A DNA stretch of 64,000 nt, taken from positions 3,100,001 through 3,164,000 of the forward strand of contig NC_013739.1 of assembly GCF_000025265.1 (NCBI RefSeq). Direction: 5' to 3'. The translations under genes and the position numbers were made by a program. The stretch's first letter is position 1; each line of letters begins with the position of its first letter. The stretch comes from Conexibacter woesei DSM 14684. GTDB lineage: Bacteria; Actinomycetota; Thermoleophilia; Solirubrobacterales; Solirubrobacteraceae. Positions 35,067-43,702 of the stretch are shown here, in pieces. The notes beneath the pieces were generated by a model. That model worked only from the letters and a program-made list of their open reading frames with translations, was not told the DNA's origin and did no database searches.

Positions 35067-35615
35067 ATGTCCGCCACCACGCTCACCTCCGTCCCGACCG
35101 GCACCTGGAACGTCGATCCTTCGCACTCGTCCGTCGAGTTCCAGGTCAAGCACATGGCGATCGCCACCGTGAAGGGCCAGTTCAACGAGTTCCAGGGCAG
35201 CCTCACGATCGCCGACGACGGCACCGCCACGGCGAGCGGCGCGGTCGAGGTCGCGTCCGTCGACACGCGCGAGTCCCAGCGCGACGAGCACCTCAAGTCG
35301 CCCGACTTCTTCGACGCCGCCAACCACCCGCAGATCACGTTCGTCTCGACCGAGATCACCCCGGTCGACGAGGACAGCTTCAAGGTCACGGGCGACATCA
35401 CGATCCACGGCGTGACGAAGTCGATCACGCTCGCGGCGAGCGTCGAGGGCGCCGACGAGGACCCGTGGGGCAACCAGCGCGTCGCGCTCTCGGTCACCGG
35501 TCAGATCAACCGCGGCGACTTCGGGATGACGTTCAACCAGGCGCTCGGCTCGGGCAACATGCTCGTCGCCGACAAGGTCAAGATCGCGATCGACGTCTCC
35601 GCCGTCAAGGCGTAG
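35067..35615 (+). CDS. YceI-family polyisoprenoid-binding protein
   Basis: 182 residues of the YceI lipocalin-like family: TWNVDPSHSSVEFQVKHM, then DFFDAANHPQITFVST, VTGDITIHGVTKSITL and LSVTGQINRGDFGMTFN. It is a cytoplasmic form without signal peptide. Family members bind isoprenoid quinones or other long lipids, and the group is often controlled by MarR-type genes in actinobacteria. ATG at 35067 follows AGGAAGG. The 3' end overlaps the convergent GGDEF/HD-GYP gene by 11 bases. Confidence 0.93.
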   Translation: MSATTLTSVPTGTWNVDPSHSSVEFQVKHMAIATVKGQFNEFQGSLTIADDGTATASGAVEVASVDTRESQRDEHLKSPDFFDAANHPQITFVSTEITPVDEDSFKVTGDITIHGVTKSITLAASVEGADEDPWGNQRVALSVTGQINRGDFGMTFNQALGSGNMLVADKVKIAIDVSAVKA

Positions 35616-37656
35616 CAGCCTCCTCGGAACTGCTCGGCCCGGGAGCGCGAGCCCCCGGGCGAGTGGTCCCAATGGAATGCGAGCCCCCAGGCGAGCTTTC
35701 CACGAACGCCGCCACCACCGCCGGGTCGAACTGCGACCCGGCGCAGCGGCGCAGCTCCGTCAGCGCGGAGGCGTGCGCGAGCCGCCGCTGATACGGCCGC
35801 TCGCTCGTCATCGCGTCGTACGCGTCGCAGACCGCGACGATCCGCGCGCCGAGCGGGATCTGCTCGGCCGCGAGCCCGTCCGGGTAGCCGCAGCCGTCCC
35901 ACCGCTCGTGGCTGGAGCGGACGATCCGGGCGACCGGCCGCATCGCCGGCGCCGCGCCGAGGATCCGGTCGCCGACGACCGTGTGCTCGCGCATCAGCCG
36001 CCACTCGTCGGCGTCGAGCGGCCCCGGCTTGTGCAGGATCGCGTCGGGGATCGCGATCTTGCCGATGTCGTGCAGCTCCGCCGCCCGGGCGACCTCGTCG
36101 ACCTGCTCGGCGTCGAGCCCCAGCTCGCGCGCGACGCCGACCACCAGCGCCGCGACCCCGTGCAGGTGCTCGTGGAGGTCGGGCTCGCGCTCGCGCAGCA
36201 CCTGCAGCAGGACGTCGCACGTCTGCCGGCGGCTCGACGTGCGCGAGGCGTCCTTGGCGGCGTACATGCGCTGGTCGGCGAGCTGCAGCGCGTGCGTCGC
36301 CGACTGCGCCTCGCACGGGATCGTCACGACGCCGTAGGAGGCGCCGACGCGGAAGCCCTCGCCCTGCTCGCGCAGCGTCGCGACCGCCGCGAGGATCAGG
36401 GGGTCGTCAGCCGGCAGCGCGCCGTCGAGCAGCACGCAGAACTCGTCGCCGCCGAGCCGGTACGCGCGGCCGCGGCCGACGACGACCTCCGCCAGCCGGC
36501 CGGCGAGGCGGTCGAGCAGCATGTCGCCGGCGGCGTGGCCGAAGCCGTCGTTGTAGCCCTTGAAGCCGTCGAGGTCGAAGAAGACGAGCGTGCGCCGCAG
36601 CCGCTCGTCGGCCGTGCAGAGCGCGACCGCGCGCTCGAGGTCGTGCATCAGCCGCCGCCGGTTCGGCAGCCCGGTGAGGCCGTCGGTCAGCGCCTCCTCG
36701 CGCGTCGCGCGCAACAGCCGCATGTTCTCGCGGAAGGTGCGGCCCGCGCGCGCGGTCGCGAGCAGCAGCGCCGCGGTCGCCAGCAGCGCGGCCGCGGTCG
36801 GGACGTCGGCGAACTGACCGTAGAGCAGCAGCGCGACCGCGAGCGCGGCGAAGACCGTCGGCAGCGCGAACGTCTGCCGCCCGAAGCCGTAGTCGACGTG
36901 CCGCGGGCGCCACGGCTGCCACGCGGCCCAGCCCCACGTCACCAGCGCCGCCGGCCACAGCGCTGAGACGAGCGAGTCGTCGTCGAACGTCCCGTTGGCG
37001 CTCTGGTACGCGTAGAGCGTGTCCGCCACGGCGAAGATGAGCGCGCCGATCGCCAGCAGCACCCACACGCCGCCGGGCCGCCACGCCTGCGTCGCGAACG
37101 CGGTCAGCACGAGCGCGATCATCATCAGGTCGGTGAGCGGGTAGGCGAGGTGGAGCGCCGTCTGCGTCGAGGACGCCGAGGTCGCCTCCAGGATCGGCTC
37201 GTAGGCGAACGCGACGGCGACCGCGCCGACCGCGAGCCCGGCGATCAGCCCGTCGACCCACAGCCGCGCGGCGACCTGGTCGCGGCCGTCGGCGAGCAGC
37301 AGCGCCATCCCGCCGAGCGAGAGCGGATAGAAGGCGACGTACGCGACGTCGGCCGGCCACGGGTACGCGCCGCGCGCCGACTGCAGGCCCCAGAAGGCGT
37401 CGCCGGCGGCGTACAGCAGGATCGCGAGGCCGATGCAGATCCACGCGGGGCGGCGGTCGCGCACGAGCGCCGCGCGCACGAGGCACGCGGTCGCGCCGCC
37501 CAGCTCCAGCCCGAAGTAGACGACGTCGTCGATCGCGACGTCGGCCCACGCGCCGCCGAAGTCGGTCAGCGCCTGCGCGAACAGCAACGCCAGCGCGACC
37601 GCCGTGACGACGGCGAGCAGCCGCCGCAGCGGCGCCCCGGAGATGTTCAGCTGCAA
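35605..37656 (-). CDS. Membrane GGDEF + HD-GYP cyclic-di-GMP signalling protein
   Basis: 683 residues. Nine or ten membrane segments (1-320) form a MASE-like sensor, followed by a GGDEF domain (about 325-480; active-site YRLGGDEFCVLL near 400) and an HD-GYP domain (about 490-660). The latter has HDIGKIAIPDAILHKPG and HERWDGCGYPDG with all key His, Asp and GYP residues. It may both make and break c-di-GMP; joining HD-GYP rather than EAL to GGDEF in one chain is less usual. No RxxD inhibitory site precedes GGDEF. The TTG at 37656 is chosen for GGAAGGA 5 bases upstream. The last 25 residues are Pro/Ser/Gly-rich and cover two 17-base near-repeats. Confidence 0.92.
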   Translation of the reverse strand: MQLNISGAPLRRLLAVVTAVALALLFAQALTDFGGAWADVAIDDVVYFGLELGGATACLVRAALVRDRRPAWICIGLAILLYAAGDAFWGLQSARGAYPWPADVAYVAFYPLSLGGMALLLADGRDQVAARLWVDGLIAGLAVGAVAVAFAYEPILEATSASSTQTALHLAYPLTDLMMIALVLTAFATQAWRPGGVWVLLAIGALIFAVADTLYAYQSANGTFDDDSLVSALWPAALVTWGWAAWQPWRPRHVDYGFGRQTFALPTVFAALAVALLLYGQFADVPTAAALLATAALLLATARAGRTFRENMRLLRATREEALTDGLTGLPNRRRLMHDLERAVALCTADERLRRTLVFFDLDGFKGYNDGFGHAAGDMLLDRLAGRLAEVVVGRGRAYRLGGDEFCVLLDGALPADDPLILAAVATLREQGEGFRVGASYGVVTIPCEAQSATHALQLADQRMYAAKDASRTSSRRQTCDVLLQVLREREPDLHEHLHGVAALVVGVARELGLDAEQVDEVARAAELHDIGKIAIPDAILHKPGPLDADEWRLMREHTVVGDRILGAAPAMRPVARIVRSSHERWDGCGYPDGLAAEQIPLGARIVAVCDAYDAMTSERPYQRRLAHASALTELRRCAGSQFDPAVVAAFVESSPGGSHSIGTTRPGARAPGPSSSEEAATP
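35633..35663 (+). terminator. Possible terminator of yceI
   Basis: CTCG-g-CCCGGG pairs with CCCGGGCGAG around a 10-base loop, 18 bases after the yceI stop. It lies inside the 3' coding end of the convergent GGDEF/HD-GYP gene. A near-copy of its right arm follows 32 bases later. Confidence 0.4.
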
Positions 37657-37867
37657 CGCGGTCCTTCCATCGCTGTGATGCCACCGTCATCGGCCGCGGT
37701 GTGTCGGCGCTTGACCGGGCGGTCCTGAAGCTGACCGATGGACGCTCGCGTGCACGCGTCCGCCCGCCGTTTGGGCGCCGCGACATGCGGGGTACGACCT
37801 TGGCTGGAGGAGGGGCTGTCGCTCCGGCGGGACGGGCCCTCGACAGTTTCAGGAAGGGGCGGTCTCG

Positions 37868-39088
37868 TTGGCCGAAGTCACGCTCGATCGCGTCAGCAAG
37901 GTGTACCCGGACGGCACCCGCGCGGTGTCCTCGATGGACCTGGAGATCGGCGACCAGGAGTTCATGGTGCTGGTCGGCCCCTCCGGCTGCGGCAAGACGA
38001 CCGCGCTGCGGATGGTCGCGGGCCTGGAGGAGATCAGCGAGGGAGCGGTGAGAATCGGGGAGCGCGTCGTGAACGACGTCCCCTCGCGCGACCGCGACAT
38101 CGCGATGGTCTTCCAGAGCTACGCGCTCTATCCGCACCTCTCCGTCTACGAGAACATCGCGTTCGGCCTGCGGCTGAAGAAGATCCCGAAGGACGAGATC
38201 GACAGACGCGTCAGAGAGGCCGCGCGCGTGCTCGACCTGACCGAGTGGCTCAAGCGCAAGCCGCGCAACCTCTCCGGCGGCCAGCGCCAGCGCGTCGCGA
38301 TGGGCCGCGCGATCGTGCGCGAGCCGCAGGCGTTCCTGATGGACGAGCCGCTGTCGAACCTCGACGCGAAGCTGCGTGTGCAGATGCGCGCGGAGATCGC
38401 GCGGCTGCAGGACGACCTCGGCGTCACGACGATCTACGTCACGCACGACCAGATCGAGGCGATGACGATGGGCGACCGCGTCGCGGTGATGCGCAAGGGC
38501 AGACTGCAGCAGGTCGCCACGCCGCAGGAGCTGTACGACCACCCGGTCAACCTCTTCGTCGGCGGCTTCATCGGCAGCCCCGCGATGAACCTCGTCGAGG
38601 CGATCTTCGAGCAGGCGAACGGTGGCTTCGCGGTGAGACTGGGGGACCAGCGCCTGGGGCTGCCGCAGGATCTGGTCGACGCGCGCCCGGCGCTGTCGGA
38701 GTGGGTCGGGCGCGAGCTGGTGCTCGGGATCCGGCCCGAGTCGCTGGAGGACGCCGCGGAGACGGGCGCCGACACCCCGTCCGACCGGCGCCTCAGAGCG
38801 CAGGTGACGCTGCGCGAGGCGCTCGGCTCCGAGGTCGACATCCACGCGACGATCGCGGCGCGCCCGGCGCGGACCGACGAGGTCAAAGAGCTGGCGGCCG
38901 ACAAGGGCCTGCAGTCGCTCGACGCCGAGGCGGCCGAGGCGACGATCGTCGGCCGGCTCGCGCCGCGCTCGAAGGCGGCCGAGGGCGACGCGATCGAGCT
39001 GGCCGTCGACACCACCGCACTGCATTTCTTCGATCCCGAGAGTGGGCTCGGAATCTACGACGCGAAGACGGAAGGAGCTACACCGTGA
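37868..39088 (+). CDS. Sugar-type ABC importer ATPase (MalK/UgpC/MsmX-like)
   Basis: 406 residues. The ATPase domain has Walker [12 protein letters not shown], signature [14 protein letters not shown], Walker [13 protein letters not shown] and the switch His in YVTHDQ. From about residue 235 the C-terminal TOBE/MOP-like domain typical of carbohydrate importers follows ([18 protein letters not shown]). The insert [19 protein letters not shown] within it is not usual. TTG at 37868 is used; AGGAAGGGG lies 8-9 bases upstream. It energises uptake with the solute-binding protein and two permeases that follow with overlapping or near-overlapping ends. Having the ATPase first in the operon is less common. 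Confidence 0.95.
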   Translation: MAEVTLDRVSKVYPDGTRAVSSMDLEIGDQEFMVLVGPSGCGKTTALRMVAGLEEISEGAVRIGERVVNDVPSRDRDIAMVFQSYALYPHLSVYENIAFGLRLKKIPKDEIDRRVREAARVLDLTEWLKRKPRNLSGGQRQRVAMGRAIVREPQAFLMDEPLSNLDAKLRVQMRAEIARLQDDLGVTTIYVTHDQIEAMTMGDRVAVMRKGRLQQVATPQELYDHPVNLFVGGFIGSPAMNLVEAIFEQANGGFAVRLGDQRLGLPQDLVDARPALSEWVGRELVLGIRPESLEDAAETGADTPSDRRLRAQVTLREALGSEVDIHATIAARPARTDEVKELAADKGLQSLDAEAAEATIVGRLAPRSKAAEGDAIELAVDTTALHFFDPESGLGIYDAKTEGATP

Positions 39089-40428
39089 CACGGCACCGCT
39101 TCAGGTTCTCAGCGCTCGCCGCGCTGCTCGTGCTCGCACTGGCGGTGCTCGCGGCCGGCTGCGGCGACGACGACGACGGCGGCGGTTCGACGACCTCCGG
39201 GGGAGGAGGCGCGTCAACGCAGGCGACCGACGTCAGAGGATCGGTCTCGGTGATCGGCATCTGGACCGGCGACGAGCAGAGATCGTTCCAGGCCGTCATC
39301 GACAAGTTCAACGAGACTTATCCGGACGTCACGGTGAGATACACCTCGGCCGGCGACAACCTGCCGACGGTCGTCGGCACCGCGGTCGAGGGCGGCAACC
39401 CGCCCGACATCGCGACGATCGCCCAGCCAGGGCTGATCAGAGACTTCCAGAGACGCGGCGCGCTGAGACCGATGGACTACGCGAGCGACACCATCAGCGC
39501 GAATTATGCGCCTGACTTCGTCAGACTTGGGACGATCGACGGGAGACTGTATTCGTTCGTCTTCAAGGGGGCCAACAAGTCGACCGTCTGGTACAACGTC
39601 GAGGCGTTCAGAAACGCTGGCGTCGACGATCCCGACGACTGGGCCGAGTTCCTCAGAAACGCCAGAACGCTCGGCGCCTCCGGCGTCCCGGCGTATTCGA
39701 TCGCCGGTGCGGACGGATGGACGCTCACCGACCTGTTCGAGAACATCTACCTGCGCCAGGCCGGGCCGGAGAAGTACGACCAGCTCAGCGAGCACAGAAT
39801 CCCGTGGACGGACCCGTCCGTGAGAGCGGCGCTGAGAACGATGGCCGAGGTGCTCGGTGACAGAGCGAACATCGTCGGCGGGACGCAGGGCGCGCTCCAG
39901 ACGGAGTTCCCGGCGTCGGTCGAGAACGTCTTCGTCAATCCGGCCAGAGGCGCGCAGGTGATAGAGGGCGACTTCGTCCCCGGCGTCGTCGCGGAGTCGA
40001 CGAGACTGAGAGCGGAGACCGGCTTCAACGTGTACTCGTTCCCAGAGATCGGCGACTCCGAGGACTACGTCGTCGGCGGTGGCGACTCGATCACGACGTT
40101 CCGCGACACGCCCGCGGTGAGAGCGTTCGTCGAGTTCCTCGCCTCGCCCGAGGGCGCGACCGTGTGGGCCGAGCGCGGCGGCTTCTCGTCGCCGAACAGA
40201 AGCGTCAGCGAGGACGCGTACCCGGACGAGATCACGCAGGAGGTCGCGACCGCTATCGCCGAAGCGAGAACGTTCCGCTTCGACATGTCCGACCTCGCGC
40301 CGGCCGCCTTCGGCGGCACGCCGAGCCAGGGCGAGTGGAAGATCCTGCAGGACTTCCTCGCGGACCCGAGCGACATAGACGGCACCGCGCAGGCGCTCGA
40401 GAACGCGGCCGCGAGAGCGTACAAGTAG
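39085..40428 (+). CDS. Extracellular solute-binding lipoprotein of sugar ABC importer
   Basis: 447 residues. A lipoprotein signal ends at LAAGC with Cys26 as lipidation site, followed by an acidic Gly/Ser linker. The rest is a family-1 solute-binding protein ([50 protein letters not shown]). It captures the substrate outside the membrane, probably an oligosaccharide or glycoside. GTG at 39085 overlaps the ATPase stop and has GGAAGGAG upstream. By my hand count about 23 of some 30 arginines are coded by AGA, against none in genes such as the one at 45310; this is a marked codon oddity. Confidence 0.95.
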   Translation: MTRHRFRFSALAALLVLALAVLAAGCGDDDDGGGSTTSGGGGASTQATDVRGSVSVIGIWTGDEQRSFQAVIDKFNETYPDVTVRYTSAGDNLPTVVGTAVEGGNPPDIATIAQPGLIRDFQRRGALRPMDYASDTISANYAPDFVRLGTIDGRLYSFVFKGANKSTVWYNVEAFRNAGVDDPDDWAEFLRNARTLGASGVPAYSIAGADGWTLTDLFENIYLRQAGPEKYDQLSEHRIPWTDPSVRAALRTMAEVLGDRANIVGGTQGALQTEFPASVENVFVNPARGAQVIEGDFVPGVVAESTRLRAETGFNVYSFPEIGDSEDYVVGGGDSITTFRDTPAVRAFVEFLASPEGATVWAERGGFSSPNRSVSEDAYPDEITQEVATAIAEARTFRFDMSDLAPAAFGGTPSQGEWKILQDFLADPSDIDGTAQALENAAARAYK

Positions 40429-40431
40429 GCC

Positions 40432-41751
40432 GTGGAGGCGGCGACCGTCAGCCAGGGTGGGAAGCGGCCGGGGCGCGGGCGCGCGCGCCTCGTCCCGCTG
40501 CTGTTTCTCGCCCCGGCACTGATCTTCCTCGTCGTCTGGATCATCTACCCGACCGGCTGGACGATCGTCCGCAGCTTCTTCGACCGCGACGGCGGCGACT
40601 TCGTCGCGTTCGACAACTACAAGGACATCTTCACCACCGACACGCTCCAGACGGCGATCAAGAACAACGTGATCTGGGTCGCGGTGGTGCCGGCGCTGGT
40701 GACCGCGATCGGGCTGATCTTCGCCGTCCTGACCGAGCGGATCCGCTGGTCGACGGCGTTCAAGACGGCGGTCTTCATGCCGATGGCGATCTCGCTCTTC
40801 GCGGCCGGCGTGATCTGGCGCGTGATGGACGAGAAGGACCCCAGCATGGGGACGATCAACGCGACGCTGAAGGTCGTCGACGACACCTTCGGCTCCGGCG
40901 GCGCGTTGACGACCGCGCAGCCGTCCTCGCCGCAGCTGACCGGCTCGACGACGAGCGGCTTCGTGCTCAGAAAACCGGTCAGAGCGGGCGGGACGGCGGT
41001 GCTCGGGCTGACCGCGATCCCGCCGGCCGACATGCCAGCCGACGCCAGACAGGCGCTCCAGCCGAGACCGGAGGCGGGCGCGATCACCGGCACCGTCTGG
41101 CGTGACTTCAGGCCCGGCGGCGGCAGACCGGGGGTGGTGGAGAGAGGCGAGCTGGGCCTGCCGGGGGTGACGGTCGAGCTGCGCGATCCGGGCGGCGGCG
41201 TGAAGGCGTCGACGACCAGCGACGCGACCGGCGCGTTCTCGTTCGGCGACGTCGGTTCCGGAGAGTTCAGAGTCGCGATCGGCTCGCAGACGTTCTCGGC
41301 CCCGTTCGAAGGCGTCTCGTGGCTGGGCGAGAAGCTGATCACGCCCGCGGTGATGATCGCCTACATCTGGGTCTGGGCCGGCTTCGCGATGGTGATCATC
41401 GCGGCGGGCCTGTCGTCGATCTCACGCGAGGTGCTGGAGGCCGCGCGGACCGACGGCGCGACCGAGTGGCAGGTCTTCAGGCGCGTGACGGTGCCGATGC
41501 TCGCGCCCGTCCTGTCGGTCGTCTTCATCACGATGATCATCAATGTCCTGAAGGTCTTCGACATCATCCTGTCGGTCGCGCCGCAGTCCTCGCAGGACGA
41601 CGCGAACGTGATCGCGCTGGCGATGTGGCGGACGTCGTTCGGCGGCATCAACGACTTCGGCCTCGGCTCGGCGATCGCCGTCTTCCTGTTCCTGCTCGTG
41701 ATCCCCGTCCTGGCGCTCAACATCCGGCGCTTCAAGCGGGAGGAGAACTAG
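40432..41751 (+). CDS. ABC importer permease (MalF-type) with inserted beta-sandwich domain
   Basis: 439 residues against about 300 for the family. Residues 1-130 hold the first membrane segments, and 300-439 the rest with the EAA loop (EAARTDGATEWQVFRRVTVPMLAP). Between them, at about 150-300, lies an extra region ending in a domain like SdrD-B/carboxypeptidase-regulatory beta-sandwiches (ITGTVWRDF near 218, GELGLPGVTVEL, TTSDATGAFSFGDV, GEFRVAIG). It should face outside, next to the binding protein. In this insert 7 of 10 Arg codons are AGA; in the remaining protein none is. GTG start 3 bases after the upstream stop indicates translational coupling. Confidence 0.92.
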   Translation: MEAATVSQGGKRPGRGRARLVPLLFLAPALIFLVVWIIYPTGWTIVRSFFDRDGGDFVAFDNYKDIFTTDTLQTAIKNNVIWVAVVPALVTAIGLIFAVLTERIRWSTAFKTAVFMPMAISLFAAGVIWRVMDEKDPSMGTINATLKVVDDTFGSGGALTTAQPSSPQLTGSTTSGFVLRKPVRAGGTAVLGLTAIPPADMPADARQALQPRPEAGAITGTVWRDFRPGGGRPGVVERGELGLPGVTVELRDPGGGVKASTTSDATGAFSFGDVGSGEFRVAIGSQTFSAPFEGVSWLGEKLITPAVMIAYIWVWAGFAMVIIAAGLSSISREVLEAARTDGATEWQVFRRVTVPMLAPVLSVVFITMIINVLKVFDIILSVAPQSSQDDANVIALAMWRTSFGGINDFGLGSAIAVFLFLLVIPVLALNIRRFKREEN

Positions 41752-42669
41752 ATGTCCGCGTCAGCGTCGGGCGAGACCGCAGGCCAGGCCGTCACGGCTC
41801 CGCGCGCGAAGGCGGCGCATCCGGAGTCGTTCGCGGCGCGGATCGGGCGGGCGGTCTCGCGCGGGCCGCTGAACATCCTGCTGCTGCTGATCTCGGTGCT
41901 GTGGCTCGTGCCAACGCTCGGGTTGCTGTTCACCTCGCTGCTGCCGGCGAGCGAGATCACGACGAGAGGGTGGTGGAACGTCGTCGCCCACCCGAGCCTC
42001 GCGACATTCGACAACTACAGCGCGCTGTTCGACAACAGAGACATCATGAACGCGCTGTGGGTGACGGTGCAGATCGCAGTCGGCAACACGATCCTGCTCG
42101 TGGTCGTCGCGTCGCTCGCCGGCTACGCCTTCGCGTGGCTGAGATTCCCCGGTCGCGACTGGCTGTTCGTCGTCGTGATCGGCCTGCTCGTCGTGCCGCT
42201 GCAGGTCGCGCTGATCCCGATCTTCTCGCTCTACAACGACACCGGGCTGTTCGACACCGTGCTCGGGCTCGTGCTGTTCCACGTCGCGTTCGGGCTGCCG
42301 TTCGGCATCTTCCTGATGCGCAACTTCTTCGCCGGGATCCCGAGAGACATCCTCGAGTCGGCGCGGATCGACGGCGCCTCGGAGCTGAAGATCTTCGTGC
42401 GGCTGATCCTGCCGCTCGGCCTGCCGGCGATCGCGTCGCTGGCGATCTTCCAGTTCCTGTGGACGTGGAACGACCTGATCGTCGCGCTCACCTTCGGGCG
42501 CGACACGCAGCCGCTGACGGTCGCGATCTTCACCCAGACACGGCAGTTCGGCTCCAACATCGACCTGATCGCGCCGGCCTCGTTCCTGTCACTGGCGATC
42601 CCGCTGTGTGTCTTCCTCGCGTTCCAGCGCTACTTCGTGCAGGGGATGCTCGCCGGCTCGGTCAAGTAG
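41752..42669 (+). CDS. ABC importer permease (MalG-type)
   Basis: 305 residues with six membrane segments and the EAA loop ESARIDGASELKIFVRLILPLGLPAI that docks on the ATPase. The first 40 residues are polar and cytoplasmic. It pairs with the preceding permease to form the channel of the importer. ATG overlaps the upstream stop region (TAGATG) and GGAGGAG provides the ribosome binding site. The final codons (GSVK and stop) are part of a 17-base tandem repeat that continues beyond the gene. Confidence 0.95.
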   Translation: MSASASGETAGQAVTAPRAKAAHPESFAARIGRAVSRGPLNILLLLISVLWLVPTLGLLFTSLLPASEITTRGWWNVVAHPSLATFDNYSALFDNRDIMNALWVTVQIAVGNTILLVVVASLAGYAFAWLRFPGRDWLFVVVIGLLVVPLQVALIPIFSLYNDTGLFDTVLGLVLFHVAFGLPFGIFLMRNFFAGIPRDILESARIDGASELKIFVRLILPLGLPAIASLAIFQFLWTWNDLIVALTFGRDTQPLTVAIFTQTRQFGSNIDLIAPASFLSLAIPLCVFLAFQRYFVQGMLAGSVK

Positions 42670-42730
42670 CCGGCTCGGTCAAGTAGCCGGCGCGGTCAAG
42701 TAGCCGGCGCGGTCAAGTAGCCGGCGCGGG
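42653..42730. repeat. 17-bp tandem repeat (4.6 copies) holding both convergent stop codons
   Basis: Units CCGGCTCGGTCAAGTAG at 42653 and 42670, then CCGGCGCGGTCAAGTAG at 42687 and 42704, and a partial copy at 42721. The first unit encodes the last residues and TAG stop of the MalG-type permease. The TCA in the fourth unit is the TGA stop of the minus-strand IclR gene. Every unit offers a stop on both strands. Confidence 0.9.
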
Positions 42731-43522
42731 CGTGCCCCAGCCGCTCGGGACGGCACCGCCGAACGACGCGCTCAGCAGCGCGGCCGCGCCGCGCACCGCG
42801 TCGACCGCGCGCGTCAGGTCGTCGCCCAGCAGGCCGGCCGGGACGCTCGTGACGCTGAGCGCGAAGAGCGCACGGCCCCCGCTCGTGAAGACCGGGCTCG
42901 CGACGCAGCGGACGCCGAGCGTGCCCTCCTCGTCGTCGAGCGCGTAGCCGGCGGCGCGGATTCGCGCGAGCTCCTCGTGGAGCGCTTTGCGCGTGACGAT
43001 CGAGCGCTCGGTCTGGCGCGGCAGCTCGTCGGTGGGGAAGAGCTCGTCGACGACGGCGGGGGAGAGCGTCGCGAGCAGCGCCTTCCCGAGCCCTGAGCAG
43101 TGCGCGTGCTCGCGCGTGCCGAGGCGCGCAGCGACCGACAGCCCGGAGCTCGGCAGCGCCCGCGCGACGTGCACGACCTCCGCACGCTCCAGCGCACCGA
43201 CGTGGACCGTCTTGCCGAGCGCCTGCGACAGCTCCGAGATCACGGGCCGCAGCCGCGCCTCCGTGTCGTACTTGTTCGTGATCAGGACCGCCAGGCCGTG
43301 CGCCGCGACGCCGAGCTCGAAGCGGGTCGCGTCGTCATCGCTCGTGCGCATCGTCCAGCCGCCGCGCTCGAGCGCGTCGCAGAGGCGGTAGATCGTCGTG
43401 CGGTTGAGGCTGGTGGCGGTCGAGAGCTGGCCGGCGGTCATGCCCGACTCGCCGGCGGCCAGCTCGCGCAGCACCGCGAGCCCCTTTTCGAGACTGCTCA
43501 GATCGCCCGACGAGGCGGCCAT
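42713..43522 (-). CDS. IclR-family transcriptional regulator
   Basis: 269 residues. A winged helix-turn-helix (SSLEKGLAVLRELAAGE, LSTATSLNRTTIYRLCDALERGGW) spans residues 8-70. The effector domain follows (LRPVISELSQALGKTVHVGAL, SVAARLGTREHAHCSGLGKALLA, GYALDDEEGTLGVRCVASPVF). IclR proteins sense small organic acids and control their breakdown. It lies between the sugar importer and the catabolic cluster and is divergent from the latter. I propose it binds the GTTYG-N5-CRAAC dyads at 43655, 44600 and 48369. ATG at 43522 follows GAGGAG. Its C-terminus (TPAPAT) is coded by the 17-bp repeat. Confidence 0.93.
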   Translation of the reverse strand: MAASSGDLSSLEKGLAVLRELAAGESGMTAGQLSTATSLNRTTIYRLCDALERGGWTMRTSDDDATRFELGVAAHGLAVLITNKYDTEARLRPVISELSQALGKTVHVGALERAEVVHVARALPSSGLSVAARLGTREHAHCSGLGKALLATLSPAVVDELFPTDELPRQTERSIVTRKALHEELARIRAAGYALDDEEGTLGVRCVASPVFTSGGRALFALSVTSVPAGLLGDDLTRAVDAVRGAAALLSASFGGAVPSGWGTPAPAT

Positions 43523-43611
43523 CGCTCCTCCATTCGTGTCCCGACCCCCTGACGTGTTCGCCCAGCGTACTGCGACCGCGGTGGGCGGTGCGACAGGCGG
43601 CGCGGATGGTC

Positions 43612-43640
43612 TTGAGCTTGGTCCATGCGCGCCGTATGTT
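43612..43640 (+). promoter_or_regulatory. Promoter of the creatininase-like gene
   Basis: TTGAGC (43612-43617), 17-base spacer, TATGTT (43635-43640). The expected transcript start near 43647 lies 8 bases before the GTTTG-N5-CAAAC dyad. Confidence 0.6.
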
Positions 43641-43654
43641 AGACCGAACGACAA

Positions 43655-43669
43655 GTTTGCTCAGCAAAC
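43655..43669. promoter_or_regulatory. Putative IclR operator 1
   Basis: GTTTGCT-C-AGCAAAC, perfect 7-base arms, centred about 15 bases after the predicted start of the creatininase-like transcript. Same GTTYG-N5-CRAAC form as the dyads at 44600 and 48369. Confidence 0.55.
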
Positions 43670-43702
43670 GCGCTGGCCGAATGCGGAGAGGAGAGCTGAA
43701 CC

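Noticed and set aside
35647-35695. Two 17-base near-repeats (GCGAGCCCCCGGGCGAG type) as a mobile or attachment site
   Set aside because: They lie within the 3' coding end of the GGDEF/HD-GYP gene, have no flanking integrase or target duplication, and the first is part of a simple hairpin.
37868-42669. Importer operon as a recently acquired island because of AGA codons
   Set aside because: The ATPase and permease cores have ordinary codon use, there are no integrase, tRNA or repeat boundaries, and fdhA elsewhere also uses AGA.
42653-42730. CRISPR array
   Set aside because: The repeat is a direct head-to-tail tandem with no spacers and no cas genes nearby.
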